The notes under the pieces: model-generated
Database searches by the model: none
Told to the model about the DNA's origin: nothing
What the model saw: only the letters and a program-made list of their open reading frames with translations
Made by a program: the position numbers and the translations under genes
Shown: one piece after another, positions 19,501 to 27,563 of the stretch
How positions within the stretch are numbered: the first letter of the stretch is position 1
Layout: each line of letters opens with the position of its first letter
DNA from: Polynucleobacter cosmopolitanus
GTDB lineage: Bacteria; Pseudomonadota; Gammaproteobacteria; Burkholderiales; Burkholderiaceae
DNA length: 64,000 bases
Direction: 5' to 3'
NCBI RefSeq assembly: GCF_002224225.1
Contig: NZ_NJGG01000001.1
Location: forward strand, 124,001-188,000

Positions 19501-20625
19501 AAGTCATTCAAAAACGTCGCAATACAAGCCACTCACGATAAAGAACAGTGGCATGCCAGCATTCAATCGCCGGTTGCTAAGGGTCTGGTGCAATGGAAAT
19601 CAGCCCGAGCAGGTTTCCCTCAAGGAAAGCTAACTGCACGCCTCCAGCAGTTGGTGATTGAGAATACCGAGTCTGGCGATACCGTTACCAAGAGTGTCAA
19701 CAAACGCATTCAAAAAATTCCGGCTTTAGATATTCAATCTGATGAGCTTATTTTTAATAATAAGTCTTATGGGCAAATGGAACTAATTGCCAGCAATGAT
19801 AAAAATGACTGGAAAATTGAAAAGTTATCTTTAAAAACGGCTGATGCCCAAATTAATGCAACTGGCAAATGGACACTTCCGAAAGAAACCAAACAATTGA
19901 ATGCCGGCAAAACAGAATTGAATTTTGAGTTAGACATCAACAATGCCGGCAAACTTTTATCTAAATTAGGCTTCCCCAAGGCAATTGATGATGGATCAGG
20001 AAAGCTGGTGGGGCAAATTCATTGGGAGAATGCTCCCTACAGCTTTGACATCAAATCTTTGAATGCGGAACTATCTTTAGATTTAATCAAGGGAACGATT
20101 TTGCAAGTTGATCCAGGTGTTGCAAGATTGCTAGGTGTTCTTAGCTTTCAAGGCTTAACTAGAATTGCGACACTGGATATTGGTGGCGTACTCAAACCAA
20201 TTGTTAGCAAGGGAACTCCTTTTGACAGAATCACTTCAACAGGCTCTATTAATAATGGCATTGCCAACATCAAAGATTTGAGCATGCGCGGACCCCAAGG
20301 AAATATTCGCTTAACTGGCAAAGCAGATTTACTTCAAGAAAATCAAGACATCCGAGTAACCGTTGTTCCCAACTTCAATGCGGGCTCTGCTTCCTTGGCC
20401 TACACTTTCATCAACCCAATCATTGGTTTAAGCACCATGGTCGGTCAATATTTAATTGCGGATGAAGTCAGCAAGCTATTTCAATTAGATTATCTTGTTC
20501 AAGGCACTTGGGCAGACCCTCAAATCATTGCACTTGATAACAAGGGCAAACCATTGGATGAAAAACAATTAAAAGAGATCAGGGATAAATCCTTACTCAA
20601 GCAACAAACTCCCACCAAAAAGTAG
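16549..20625 (+). CDS. yhdP: YhdP family AsmA-like protein
   Basis: Very large (1358-residue) envelope protein of the AsmA/TamB-like group. YhdP proteins bridge the periplasm and help move phospholipids to the outer membrane. A single N-terminal membrane segment is visible (WLLLLSALLFIAAHALTRFY, about residues 32-51), after which the protein is a long, beta-rich periplasmic repeat with alternating polar and hydrophobic residues; the C-terminal part with NIRLTGKADLLQENQDIRVT and a final hydrophobic patch is typical of the family. No Shine-Dalgarno is seen before the ATG. It is divergent from glnE and followed after 21 bases by the amidase gene. Confidence 0.88.
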   Translation: MSWLPKFNPLESIRKLQVHENSLAIWKKRAQWLLLLSALLFIAAHALTRFYLWPQVEKNKASFEQAISQTLGVNLKIENIETSWDFLWPAFKVDNIKLYELGESNTPKLSIPQVTGKLSWETLWKLEPHFHDLSFDDALIQIQRDSKGNWNIAGIKLDQSTAGYKFGNWLFEQDSLEVKNAKINWLDQRFQSSQYSIDIESLTLKNSWFKHTIDLNLKTPWNANTASIKADFRHSFLGNAGNWKNWIGRLEWQINELNLAKINQLFDSPVDVISGQVNSQGHTYIDSGALDGGLTKLAAQNLHIEWPRLGAPLKIARVDTELKQTTSGKRMSISAPLLKWQVTDKSPSKELNGISVYWDMAANIDAIIHAGVKADEIDINLVEQLAKQFPLPKDITEFIKQYQPSGILKNLDANWHAEASKLPFNIKIPGFNQSHYKLSFNFENAYLKPEKQGLLSIANLTGRLYATELGGELILDSEDTFITLPQILENDNLALDLIEGKVKWLKKDAGLEYQISKLKLKNDSVNLIFDANYKSKTAKTPADLYIKADIQEAQVKNLTRYFPLEMSKSARTYLNAALKEGRVRNGQIHIHGDPLHIPFDTKFPGIFELNLPIEQVQYSPAPANDKKQGQWSDFSDVHGTVLFKGPKLQLDLKSASFESVQLSDIQGVIENIVSPTATLKINGVAKGSSQELLKYYVDSPSGKSIEAASKKIEISGNAQLKINIDMPLNDTKKTKLQGEVKLDRNQAKINQKLDVQEITGDILFSEENILGRNLRAQLLGGEVLIDNASKLPWQSSSEMKVSGKVDINQLIEALNTSDSSEIKKIQAQLNGLVAYDGKLAVRSQGYLLDLGLKLDQLNSLFPAPFNKKSGQALTGQFNLSNLSESSDKATSGQFKVGKLIDAKFVFGDKQKLRLGVGINTPGYVPQKGFSSTIVLDQLDVSVWQGWLDKNFPESPKKASANAAPSSDFDVDTVSANIKNLKLADKSFKNVAIQATHDKEQWHASIQSPVAKGLVQWKSARAGFPQGKLTARLQQLVIENTESGDTVTKSVNKRIQKIPALDIQSDELIFNNKSYGQMELIASNDKNDWKIEKLSLKTADAQINATGKWTLPKETKQLNAGKTELNFELDINNAGKLLSKLGFPKAIDDGSGKLVGQIHWENAPYSFDIKSLNAELSLDLIKGTILQVDPGVARLLGVLSFQGLTRIATLDIGGVLKPIVSKGTPFDRITSTGSINNGIANIKDLSMRGPQGNIRLTGKADLLQENQDIRVTVVPNFNAGSASLAYTFINPIIGLSTMVGQYLIADEVSKLFQLDYLVQGTWADPQIIALDNKGKPLDEKQLKEIRDKSLLKQQTPTKK

Positions 20626-20646
20626 ATCAGAGTTAATATCAAGTTA

Positions 20647-21468
20647 ATGAATCCCAATCAATTAACTGTTGCCGCAATTCAAATGACTTCGACTGATTCT
20701 GTTGAAGAAAATTTACAAACGGCCGATCAATTAATCCAAGCGGCAAAAAAAGCCGGCGCCGACGTCATGGTCTTGCCAGAGTATTTCTGTTTGATGGGGC
20801 ACACAGATCAAGACAAAGTGACCATCAAAGAAAATTTTGGTCAGGGTCGCATGCAAGACTCCCTGAGTTTGATGGCCAAGCAACATCAAATTCACCTGAT
20901 TGCCGGAACAATTCCTCTGAGCACTCAAAACAAGCACCAAGTTAAAAATACCAGCTTGGTTTTTGGCCCTGCTGGTGAAGTTATCAGTAGATACGACAAG
21001 ATTCACTTGTTTGGCTTTAAACAAGGCGACGAGGAATATCAAGAATCAAAAACCATTGAACCAGGTTCATTGCCTTGTAGTTTCAGTATTCAAAAGAATG
21101 GCGTTGATTGGAAATTTGGCGTCACCATTTGCTACGACATTCGCTTCCCTGAGTTGTACAGACAAATTGGTCCGGTTGACTGCCACATTGTTTCAGCCGC
21201 TTTTACCCACACCACTGGCAAAGCGCATTGGGAAATCCTCCTTCGAGCCAGGGCCATTGAAAATCAATCCTATCTTTTAGCCAGTGCTCAAAGTGGGCAA
21301 CACACCAATGGTCGTAGCACTTGGGGGCAAAGCATGCTGATCGATCCTTGGGGTGACATTCAATCGGAGCTAAAAGAAGGCGCAGGGTTTACCTTGGGTA
21401 TTTTGGATAAAAGCAGAATTGATGAAATTCGAGCAAAATTACCTTCACTACAACATCGCACCATTTAA
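20647..21468 (+). CDS. Carbon-nitrogen hydrolase, Nit1-like (probable deaminated-glutathione amidase)
   Basis: Nitrilase-superfamily amidase of 273 residues. The catalytic triad is visible: glutamate in LPEYFCLMG, lysine in RYDKIHLFG and cysteine in [15 protein letters not shown]. The [10 protein letters not shown] form of the cysteine motif is that of the Nit1/NitFhit branch, whose members hydrolyse deaminated glutathione, a by-product of transaminases; this specific activity is inferred. It lies between yhdP and tldD, only 8 bases before tldD, which suggests one transcript for yhdP, this gene and tldD. Confidence 0.85.
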   Translation: MNPNQLTVAAIQMTSTDSVEENLQTADQLIQAAKKAGADVMVLPEYFCLMGHTDQDKVTIKENFGQGRMQDSLSLMAKQHQIHLIAGTIPLSTQNKHQVKNTSLVFGPAGEVISRYDKIHLFGFKQGDEEYQESKTIEPGSLPCSFSIQKNGVDWKFGVTICYDIRFPELYRQIGPVDCHIVSAAFTHTTGKAHWEILLRARAIENQSYLLASAQSGQHTNGRSTWGQSMLIDPWGDIQSELKEGAGFTLGILDKSRIDEIRAKLPSLQHRTI

Positions 21469-21476
21469 AGAAAATA

Positions 21477-22958
21477 ATGAATTCAACTCTTGCACTAGAA
21501 AATTCCCTTCATCTTAGTCGAGCTGATGCTTTAAATATTGCAAAAGAAATTCTTTTGGCCCCAGCGGGTATTTCGGAACAAGATCTTCAAAAGACTCTTG
21601 CGCACATGTACACCCATCAATTAGATGATGCTGATTTGTATTTTCAAAGAACTCACAATGAATCTTGGAGTCTTGAAGAAGGCATAGTTAAATCAGGCAG
21701 CTTTAGCATTGATCAAGGTGTTGGCGTTCGCGCAGTCAGTCATGACAAAACAGCATTCGCTTACTCTGATGAGATCAGCGCTTTGGCATTAAGAAACGCT
21801 GCAGAAGCAACGCGCGTGATCGGCGCTCAACAAAAGAGCACTTATATCAGTCCCAAATGGAAAACACCGGCAACCCATGCTCTGTATCAATCATTCAATC
21901 CATTAGATAGTCTGGATGCCAAAGCAAAAATTGCCATCCTTGAAGACATTGAGCGCAAGGCCAAAGCCAAAGATCCTCGCATTGTGCAAGTGATGGCGGG
22001 ACTTGCCGGCGAATTTGATGTTGTGTTGGTGGCACGCGCAAACGGTGTTTTAGCAGCCGATATACGTCCGCTGGTGCGCATTTCAATCACAGTGATTGCA
22101 GAACAAAATGGTCGTCGCGAAATGGGCTCATCAGGCGGTGGCGGTCGATTTGATTATCACTTTTTTGTCAAAGATAAGATTGATCACTGGATCAATGAAG
22201 CGGTTCGCTCCGCTCTCGTCAATCTTGAATCTCGACCTGCACCAGCAGGCCCCATGACGGTTGTTTTAGGTCCAGGTTGGCCAGGCGTATTGCTGCACGA
22301 AGCCATCGGTCATGGCCTTGAAGGTGACTTCAATCGCAAAGGTTCCTCAGCATTCTCAGGAAAGATCGGGCAACGGGTGGCTGCCAAAGGTGTCACTGTT
22401 GTGGATGACGGCACCATTCCAGGCAGACGCGGCTCTTTATCTGTTGATGATGAAGGCACCCCTACTCAATGCACCACTTTGATTGAAGATGGCATTCTTA
22501 AAGGTTACATACAAGACAGTCTCAACGCTCGCCTAATGAAGATGCCAACAACTGGTAATGCCAGACGCGAAAGCTATGCATCTTTACCCATGCCTCGCAT
22601 GACCAACACTTATATGTTGGGCGGTAAAGAAGACCCCCAAGAAATCATTAGCAGCATTAAAAAAGGTCTCTATGCGGCCAATTTTGGTGGCGGGCAAGTT
22701 GATATCACCAGCGGCAAGTTTGTGTTTTCAGCTTCTGAGGCCTATTGGGTTGAAAACGGCAAAATTTTGTACCCCGTCAAAGGTGCCACCATAATCGGCA
22801 ACGGTCCTGAGTCACTCAAAGAGATCAGCATGATTGGCAATGACATGGACTTGGACAGCGGCATTGGCGTTTGCGGCAAAGAAGGTCAAAGTGTGCCCGT
22901 TGGCGTTGGTCAGCCTACTCTGCGGATTGACAATATGACAGTTGGTGGAACTGCTTAA
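21477..22958 (+). CDS. tldD: Metalloprotease TldD
   Basis: Zinc peptidase subunit of the TldD/TldE pair, which degrades unfolded peptides and matures some modified peptides. The 493-residue protein contains the HExxxH zinc motif in [13 protein letters not shown] (about residues 270-282), the GGTPTQ-like [20 protein letters not shown] block and the [19 protein letters not shown] segment typical of TldD. Its partner gene tldE/pmbA is not in the window. The start ATG is 8 bases after the amidase stop. The 3' end is followed by the promoter and leader of the DAHP synthase gene. Confidence 0.95.
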   Translation: MNSTLALENSLHLSRADALNIAKEILLAPAGISEQDLQKTLAHMYTHQLDDADLYFQRTHNESWSLEEGIVKSGSFSIDQGVGVRAVSHDKTAFAYSDEISALALRNAAEATRVIGAQQKSTYISPKWKTPATHALYQSFNPLDSLDAKAKIAILEDIERKAKAKDPRIVQVMAGLAGEFDVVLVARANGVLAADIRPLVRISITVIAEQNGRREMGSSGGGGRFDYHFFVKDKIDHWINEAVRSALVNLESRPAPAGPMTVVLGPGWPGVLLHEAIGHGLEGDFNRKGSSAFSGKIGQRVAAKGVTVVDDGTIPGRRGSLSVDDEGTPTQCTTLIEDGILKGYIQDSLNARLMKMPTTGNARRESYASLPMPRMTNTYMLGGKEDPQEIISSIKKGLYAANFGGGQVDITSGKFVFSASEAYWVENGKILYPVKGATIIGNGPESLKEISMIGNDMDLDSGIGVCGKEGQSVPVGVGQPTLRIDNMTVGGTA

Positions 22959-22982
22959 TCACTAAAACAAATAAAACTGTGC

Positions 22983-22988
22983 TACATT
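22983..22988 (+). promoter_or_regulatory. Probable extended -10 box of the aroG leader transcript
   Basis: TACATT preceded by TGC forms an extended -10 (TGnTACATT). It ends 7 bases before the leader-peptide ATG, so transcription would begin at or next to the A of that codon. No Shine-Dalgarno is present and the -35 region is not convincing. Confidence 0.4.
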
Positions 22989-22995
22989 AACCCCC

Positions 22996-23073
22996 ATGTC
23001 TGCAAATAAATTTTATTTCTTTTACTTTTGGTTCTCAGCCCAAGGCGGTCGAGAGGCAGAAATTCAAGCATAA
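22996..23073 (+). CDS. Aromatic-rich leader peptide of the aroG attenuator
   Basis: A 25-residue open frame in the gap between tldD and the DAHP synthase gene. Codons 6-13 encode eight consecutive aromatic residues, FYFFYFWF (five Phe, two Tyr, one Trp). Such runs are the mark of leader peptides whose translation senses charged tRNA. The run is followed by Gly-Gly codons whose bases GGCGGT (23044-23049) can pair with the left arm of the downstream terminator. The stop TAA is 19 bases before that hairpin. The ATG has no Shine-Dalgarno and may be translated from a leaderless transcript. Too short for ordinary gene finding, but the composition and position make chance very unlikely. Confidence 0.85.
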   Translation: MSANKFYFFYFWFSAQGGREAEIQA

Positions 23074-23092
23074 ATTTCCAGCACTCAAAATA

Positions 23093-23121
23093 ACCGCCGA
23101 CACTAACGGCGGTTTTTTTTT
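23093..23121 (+). terminator. Attenuator terminator upstream of aroG
   Basis: ACCGCCG (23093-23099), a 7-base loop, CGGCGGT (23107-23113), then nine T in a row to 23121: a classic intrinsic terminator placed 42 bases before the aroG start. The alternative pairing of its left arm ACCGCC with GGCGGT at 23044-23049 gives a mutually exclusive antiterminator. Confidence 0.9.
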
Positions 23122-23163
23122 ACAGATTTAAGAATGACGGTAATAGAAAAAGGAGTTAATGAA

Positions 23164-24285
23164 ATGGTTGATAAATCTCTCAGCACAAGAGATAGCTGGT
23201 ATGCCAGCATTGATAAAACGTCAGAGACTGATGATGCCCGCATTCAAAACATCACGGTGCTACCACCGCCAGAGCATCTCATTCGCTTCTTTCCTATTCA
23301 GGGAACATCTGTTGAGAAGTTGATCAGCAAAACCAGAAAGAAGATTCGCGACATCATGCACGGCAAAGATGACCGTCTTTTGGTGATCATCGGGCCTTGC
23401 TCTATTCATGATCCAAGTGCAGCGATTGCTTATGCGCATAAATTATTAGAGCAACGCAAAAAATACGAAGGCGAATTAGAAATCGTGATGCGCGTTTATT
23501 TTGAAAAGCCTCGCACAACGGTGGGTTGGAAAGGTCTGATCAATGATCCATACCTTGATGAAAGCTACCGCATTGATGAAGGCTTGAGAATCGCTCGTCA
23601 CCTATTGATTGAAATCAACCGAATGGGTATGCCTGCTGGCAGCGAATTCTTGGATGTGATCTCTCCACAATACATCGGTGACCTTATTTCTTGGGGTGCC
23701 ATTGGCGCCAGAACCACAGAAAGCCAAATTCACCGTGAACTTGCTTCTGGTATCTCAGCACCGATTGGCTTTAAAAATGGCACTGATGGCAACATCAAAA
23801 TTGCTACTGATGCGATTCAATCAGCCAGTCGTCCACACCACTTCTTGTCAGTTCATAAAAATGGTCAGGTGGCGATTGTTGAAACAAAAGGTAATGGCGA
23901 TTGTCACGTCATTCTTCGCGGCGGTAAAACCACGAACTACGATGAGGCAAGTGTCGCTAAAGCTTGTAGTGAACTTGAAGTGGCCAAATTACCAGCTTCA
24001 TTGATGGTTGACTGCTCTCACGCTAACTCAAGCAAGCAGCATGAGCGTCAGATTGAAGTAGCCAAAGACATTGCTGGTCAATTGGCCAAAGGCTCAAAAC
24101 AAGTATTTGGTGTGATGGTGGAAAGTCATCTATTTGCTGGAGCACAAAAATTCACCCCCGGCAAAGACAATCCTCAAGAACTCAAGTATGCAACCAGCAT
24201 CACTGATGCATGCATTGGTTGGGATGACTCTTTGGATGTACTAGAGATTCTTGCAGAAGGCGTTAAAAAGCGTCGTAAGAAGTGA
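23164..24285 (+). CDS. aroG: 3-deoxy-7-phosphoheptulonate (DAHP) synthase, class I
   Basis: First enzyme of the shikimate pathway: condenses phosphoenolpyruvate and erythrose 4-phosphate. The 373-residue protein has the type I motifs LLVIIGPCSIHDPSAA, YFEKPRTTVGWKGLINDP, GARTTESQ, GFKNGTDG and the C-terminal metal-binding DCSHANSSKQH. The E. coli-like AroF/G/H family is feedback-inhibited by one aromatic amino acid; which one cannot be read here. The ATG at 23164 is chosen because AGGAG lies 8 bases before it; an upstream in-frame ATG at 23134 lacks such a site. Expression should depend on read-through of the attenuator just upstream. A terminator follows at 24341. Confidence 0.93.
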   Translation: MVDKSLSTRDSWYASIDKTSETDDARIQNITVLPPPEHLIRFFPIQGTSVEKLISKTRKKIRDIMHGKDDRLLVIIGPCSIHDPSAAIAYAHKLLEQRKKYEGELEIVMRVYFEKPRTTVGWKGLINDPYLDESYRIDEGLRIARHLLIEINRMGMPAGSEFLDVISPQYIGDLISWGAIGARTTESQIHRELASGISAPIGFKNGTDGNIKIATDAIQSASRPHHFLSVHKNGQVAIVETKGNGDCHVILRGGKTTNYDEASVAKACSELEVAKLPASLMVDCSHANSSKQHERQIEVAKDIAGQLAKGSKQVFGVMVESHLFAGAQKFTPGKDNPQELKYATSITDACIGWDDSLDVLEILAEGVKKRRKK

Positions 24286-24296
24286 TCTGACAGTTA

Positions 24297-24323
24297 ACTA
24301 ACTCAGCATTTAGCTAAGTTAGT
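24297..24323. repeat. Inverted repeat downstream of aroG
   Basis: ACTAACT-c-AGC, five-base centre ATTTA, GCT-a-AGTTAGT: ten paired positions with one mismatch, between the aroG stop and its terminator. It has no T tract. It may protect the mRNA 3' end or bind a protein. Confidence 0.5.
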
Positions 24324-24337
24324 CATTCAGTAAGCAA

Positions 24338-24910
24338 TCAAGACCCTTCGGGGTCTTTTTTGTGATTCCACAAAACATCAGTACCACCTGCAGCACGATT
24401 TAATACACGAGCCAAAACAAACAATAAATCTGAAAGTCTGTTGACGTACTGACGGGGTGAATCATGAATAGGCTCATGACGACCCAACTTCACGATTGAA
24501 CGCTCAGCTCTTCTGCAAACTGTTCTACACACATGAGCTTGGGCTGCTGCACGCGTGCCGCCAGGAAGAATAAATTCCTCTAAGCGGGGCAAGCTGGCAT
24601 TGTAATTTTCAAGCCAAATATCTAACTGAGCAACTTGCTCTTCTTTGAGCAAAGTGTAGTTAGGGATGCATAACTCTCCGCCCAAATCAAATAAATCGTG
24701 TTGGACTCTAGAAAATAATTCTCGTAATTCAGAAGCGATGACCTGAGGAATATCTTCAGTGATCAAGACCCCAATTTCTGAATTTAATTCATCAACATCG
24801 CCCATGGCGCAGATTCTGAGATGGTCTTTATCAACGCGTTGGCCATCACCTAAACCGGTGGTGCCAGCATCGCCTGTGCGTGTTGCAATTTGTGTCAATC
24901 TTTTACCCAT
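24338..24910 (-). CDS. ATP:cob(I)alamin adenosyltransferase, PduO type
   Basis: Transfers the adenosyl group of ATP to cob(I)alamin, making the cofactor of B12-dependent mutases. The 190-residue protein has the PduO/MMAB N-terminal ATP loop TRTGDAGTTGLGDGQRV, the FDLGGELCIP motif, the CRTVCRRAERS helix and the C-terminal YVNRLSDLLFVLARVLN, all in family order; it is not a CobA-type enzyme. It stands alone between aroG and the divergent glcD. No B12 riboswitch was seen. Its 3' codons contain the aroG terminator. Confidence 0.92.
   Translation of the reverse strand: MGKRLTQIATRTGDAGTTGLGDGQRVDKDHLRICAMGDVDELNSEIGVLITEDIPQVIASELRELFSRVQHDLFDLGGELCIPNYTLLKEEQVAQLDIWLENYNASLPRLEEFILPGGTRAAAQAHVCRTVCRRAERSIVKLGRHEPIHDSPRQYVNRLSDLLFVLARVLNRAAGGTDVLWNHKKDPEGS
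24341..24361 (+). terminator. Intrinsic terminator of aroG
   Basis: AGACCC, loop TTCG, GGGTCT followed by a T run to 24361. It overlaps the last codons of the convergent cobalamin adenosyltransferase gene. Confidence 0.85.
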
Positions 24911-24967
24911 ATGACTGATTATAGGGAAATGGCTAGAATAGAGCTAAACCACCAAAAATAGAGACAT

Positions 24968-26461
24968 ATGAATACCGTAAACGAGAACTCTGAGGCTTTC
25001 ATCAAAGCCCGCCAAGCCCACCTGGTAAAGGCTCTAAAGCCTCATCTACCTGAGCACGCACTGTTATGGGAGCCTGAAGACACAATTCCTTATGAATGCG
25101 ATGGTTTGGCGGCTTATCGCCAAATGCCTTTAGCGGTTGCCCTTCCAGAAAACGAAGCCCAAGCCGTTGAAGTCATCAAGGTTTGTAAAGAATTGCAGGT
25201 GCCAATCGTCCCAAGGGGGGCAGGAACCGGTCTCTCAGGTGGTGCGATGCCAATTTCTCAAGGTTTGGTGCTGTCATTGGCGAAACTCAAGAAAATCGTC
25301 CACGTCGATCCTATTGCTAGAACTGCCGTAGTACAACCTGGCGTTAGAAATTTAGCGATTTCTGAGGCCGTTGCAAAACATGGTTTGTATTACGCCCCTG
25401 ATCCATCCTCTCAAATTGCCTGTTCAATTGGCGGTAATGTTAGCGAGAATTCTGGTGGTGTGCATTGCTTAAAGTATGGTTTGACACTACATAACATCCT
25501 CAAGGTGCGCGGTATTTTGATGAGTGGTGAGGTGGTTGAATTTGGCAGTCTAGCGCCAGATGCACCTGGATTAGACTTGATTTCAATCTTGGTGGGTAGC
25601 GAAGGCATGCTAGCCGTGATCACAGAGGTGACGGTGAAATTAGTTCCTAAACCTCAATTGGCACAGGTCATCATGGCCAGTTTCGATGACGTAGAAAAAG
25701 GCGGTAACGCGGTTGCAGCGATTATTGCAGCAGGCATCATTCCCGCAGGTCTAGAAATGATGGATCAAGCCGCCACGCGTGCTGTCGAAGAATTTGTTCA
25801 TGCTGGTTACGACATCAATGCCGCTGCAATTTTGTTGTGTGAATCTGATGGCACACCTGAAGAAGTGGCAGAAGAAATTGAACGCATGACGGCTGTTTTA
25901 AAAAATAGTGGTGCCATCCGTCTTCAAGTGTCACAAAGTGAAGCTGAGCGCCTGAAGTTTTGGAGCGGCAGAAAAAATGCTTTCCCAGCCGCCGGCAGAA
26001 TTTCAGCTGACTACTACTGCATGGATGGAACCATTCCACGTCAACACATTGCCACTTTGCTAAAACGCATTCAGGAAATGGAAAAGAAATACCAATTAGG
26101 CTGCATGAACGTGTTCCACGCAGGCGATGGCAATATGCATCCACTCATCATGTTCAACGGCGCAGATGAAGCTGAATGGCATCGCGCTGAAGCATTCGGC
26201 AGTGACATTTTAAGAACCTGTGTTGAGCTTGGCGGAACCATCACTGGTGAACACGGCGTAGGCATTGAGAAGATCAATGAGATGTGTGTTCAGTTCAGTG
26301 ACTCAGAGCGCGAACTTTTCTGGAGAGTGAAAGCGGCTTTTGATCCAGATAAATTATTGAATCCTGATAAAGCAATCCCAACACTCAATCGCTGTGCTGA
26401 ATACGGTCGCATGCGCGTCACTGGAGGGGTGTTACCTCACCCAGAATTGGAGCGCTTCTAA
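24968..26461 (+). CDS. glcD: Glycolate oxidase subunit GlcD (FAD-linked)
   Basis: Catalytic flavoprotein subunit that oxidises glycolate to glyoxylate. The 497-residue protein has an FAD-binding PCMH domain with PRGAGTGLSGGAMP and CSIGGNVSENSGGVHCLKYG, and a C-terminal FAD-linked oxidase domain with NVFHAGDGNMHPL and TGEHGVGIEK. The stop codon is directly followed by the ATG of glcE. A weak -10 (TAGAAT, 24934-24939) lies upstream. Growth on algal or photorespiratory glycolate is a typical trait of freshwater bacteria, consistent with the suggested habitat. Confidence 0.94.
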   Translation: MNTVNENSEAFIKARQAHLVKALKPHLPEHALLWEPEDTIPYECDGLAAYRQMPLAVALPENEAQAVEVIKVCKELQVPIVPRGAGTGLSGGAMPISQGLVLSLAKLKKIVHVDPIARTAVVQPGVRNLAISEAVAKHGLYYAPDPSSQIACSIGGNVSENSGGVHCLKYGLTLHNILKVRGILMSGEVVEFGSLAPDAPGLDLISILVGSEGMLAVITEVTVKLVPKPQLAQVIMASFDDVEKGGNAVAAIIAAGIIPAGLEMMDQAATRAVEEFVHAGYDINAAAILLCESDGTPEEVAEEIERMTAVLKNSGAIRLQVSQSEAERLKFWSGRKNAFPAAGRISADYYCMDGTIPRQHIATLLKRIQEMEKKYQLGCMNVFHAGDGNMHPLIMFNGADEAEWHRAEAFGSDILRTCVELGGTITGEHGVGIEKINEMCVQFSDSERELFWRVKAAFDPDKLLNPDKAIPTLNRCAEYGRMRVTGGVLPHPELERF

Positions 26462-27562
26462 ATGAGTGATCAGTTATTAAAAGGATTTGCAGAGCAAATC
26501 CAAGGCGCAGTTCAAGCCAAACAATTGTTGCGCATCACAGGCTCAGGATCTAAGGATTGGTTAGGCGGTGAGCTCAAAGGCACACCCCTCTCAACCAAAG
26601 ATTATCAGGGCGTGATGAGTTATCAGCCAGATGAATTAGTCATCACAGTCAAGGCTGGCACATCAGTCAAAGAAGTTGAATCAATCCTTGCAGAAAAGAA
26701 CCAGCAATTCTCATTTGAATCTCCACACTTTGGCGCTAATGCAACCATTGGTGGCATGGTTGGTGCTGGCTTGGCAGGCCCTGGTCGGGTGAGTGCTGGC
26801 AATCTCAGAGATTTTGTTTTGGGCGCAAAAATCATGGATGGGCAAGCTCAAATCATGAACTTCGGCGGCACCGTCATGAAAAACGTGGCCGGCTATGATG
26901 TCTCAAGATTAATGCCAGGTTCATTCGGCACTTTGGGACTACTGCTGGATGTATCCATCAAAGTGTTGCCAAAGCCAGCGGCAAGTGCCACGGTTGCAAC
27001 GCAAATTACTCAAGCTGAAGCGATTCAGCTAATGAACTTATTGGCCAGTCAACCTTGGCCTTTGAGCGCATCTTGCTGGCAAGGTGATGGCTCAGGCACT
27101 TTGCACCTACGATTAAGTGGTGCCAAAGCAGCTGTTCAATCTGCCATCCAAACTTTTGGTCAAAAATACGGCATGAAAGTTATTGATGAAGATCAGGCCA
27201 CTATTTTTTGGAATGATTTAAAAGAACAAAAAAATACTTGGTTCAATGAATCAAGCGAATCACCACTGTGGCGCTTCGCAGTTGCATCAACATCCGAGCC
27301 ATTAGATTTACCTGGCACCACCTTGCTTGAATGGCATGGTGGACAGCGTTGGTGGAAAGGTCAGCTGGATGCAGAAAGCGCCAAGAAGATTGCTTTCAGA
27401 GCCAACGGGCATGCGAGCATTTTTAGAGCCAGCAATAAAAACCAAGCGATGCTCAGTTCACTAAAAGATAACCCTTTAACAAGTCCCTTGGCAATCATTC
27501 AAGATCGTCTACTAAAAGCATTCGATCCACATGGCGTTTTTGCAACTGGAAGATTGGCCTGA
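26462..27562 (+). CDS. glcE: Glycolate oxidase subunit GlcE
   Basis: Second FAD-binding subunit of glycolate oxidase, shorter than GlcD (366 residues). It has the PCMH-type motif HFGANATIGGMVGAGLAGPG followed by RDFVLGAKIMDG and FGGTVMKNVAGYDVSRL, and lacks the GEHGVG oxidase end, as expected for GlcE. The ATG follows the glcD stop with no gap and glcF starts one base after its stop, so the three are tightly coupled. Confidence 0.93.
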   Translation: MSDQLLKGFAEQIQGAVQAKQLLRITGSGSKDWLGGELKGTPLSTKDYQGVMSYQPDELVITVKAGTSVKEVESILAEKNQQFSFESPHFGANATIGGMVGAGLAGPGRVSAGNLRDFVLGAKIMDGQAQIMNFGGTVMKNVAGYDVSRLMPGSFGTLGLLLDVSIKVLPKPAASATVATQITQAEAIQLMNLLASQPWPLSASCWQGDGSGTLHLRLSGAKAAVQSAIQTFGQKYGMKVIDEDQATIFWNDLKEQKNTWFNESSESPLWRFAVASTSEPLDLPGTTLLEWHGGQRWWKGQLDAESAKKIAFRANGHASIFRASNKNQAMLSSLKDNPLTSPLAIIQDRLLKAFDPHGVFATGRLA

Positions 27563-27563
27563 T

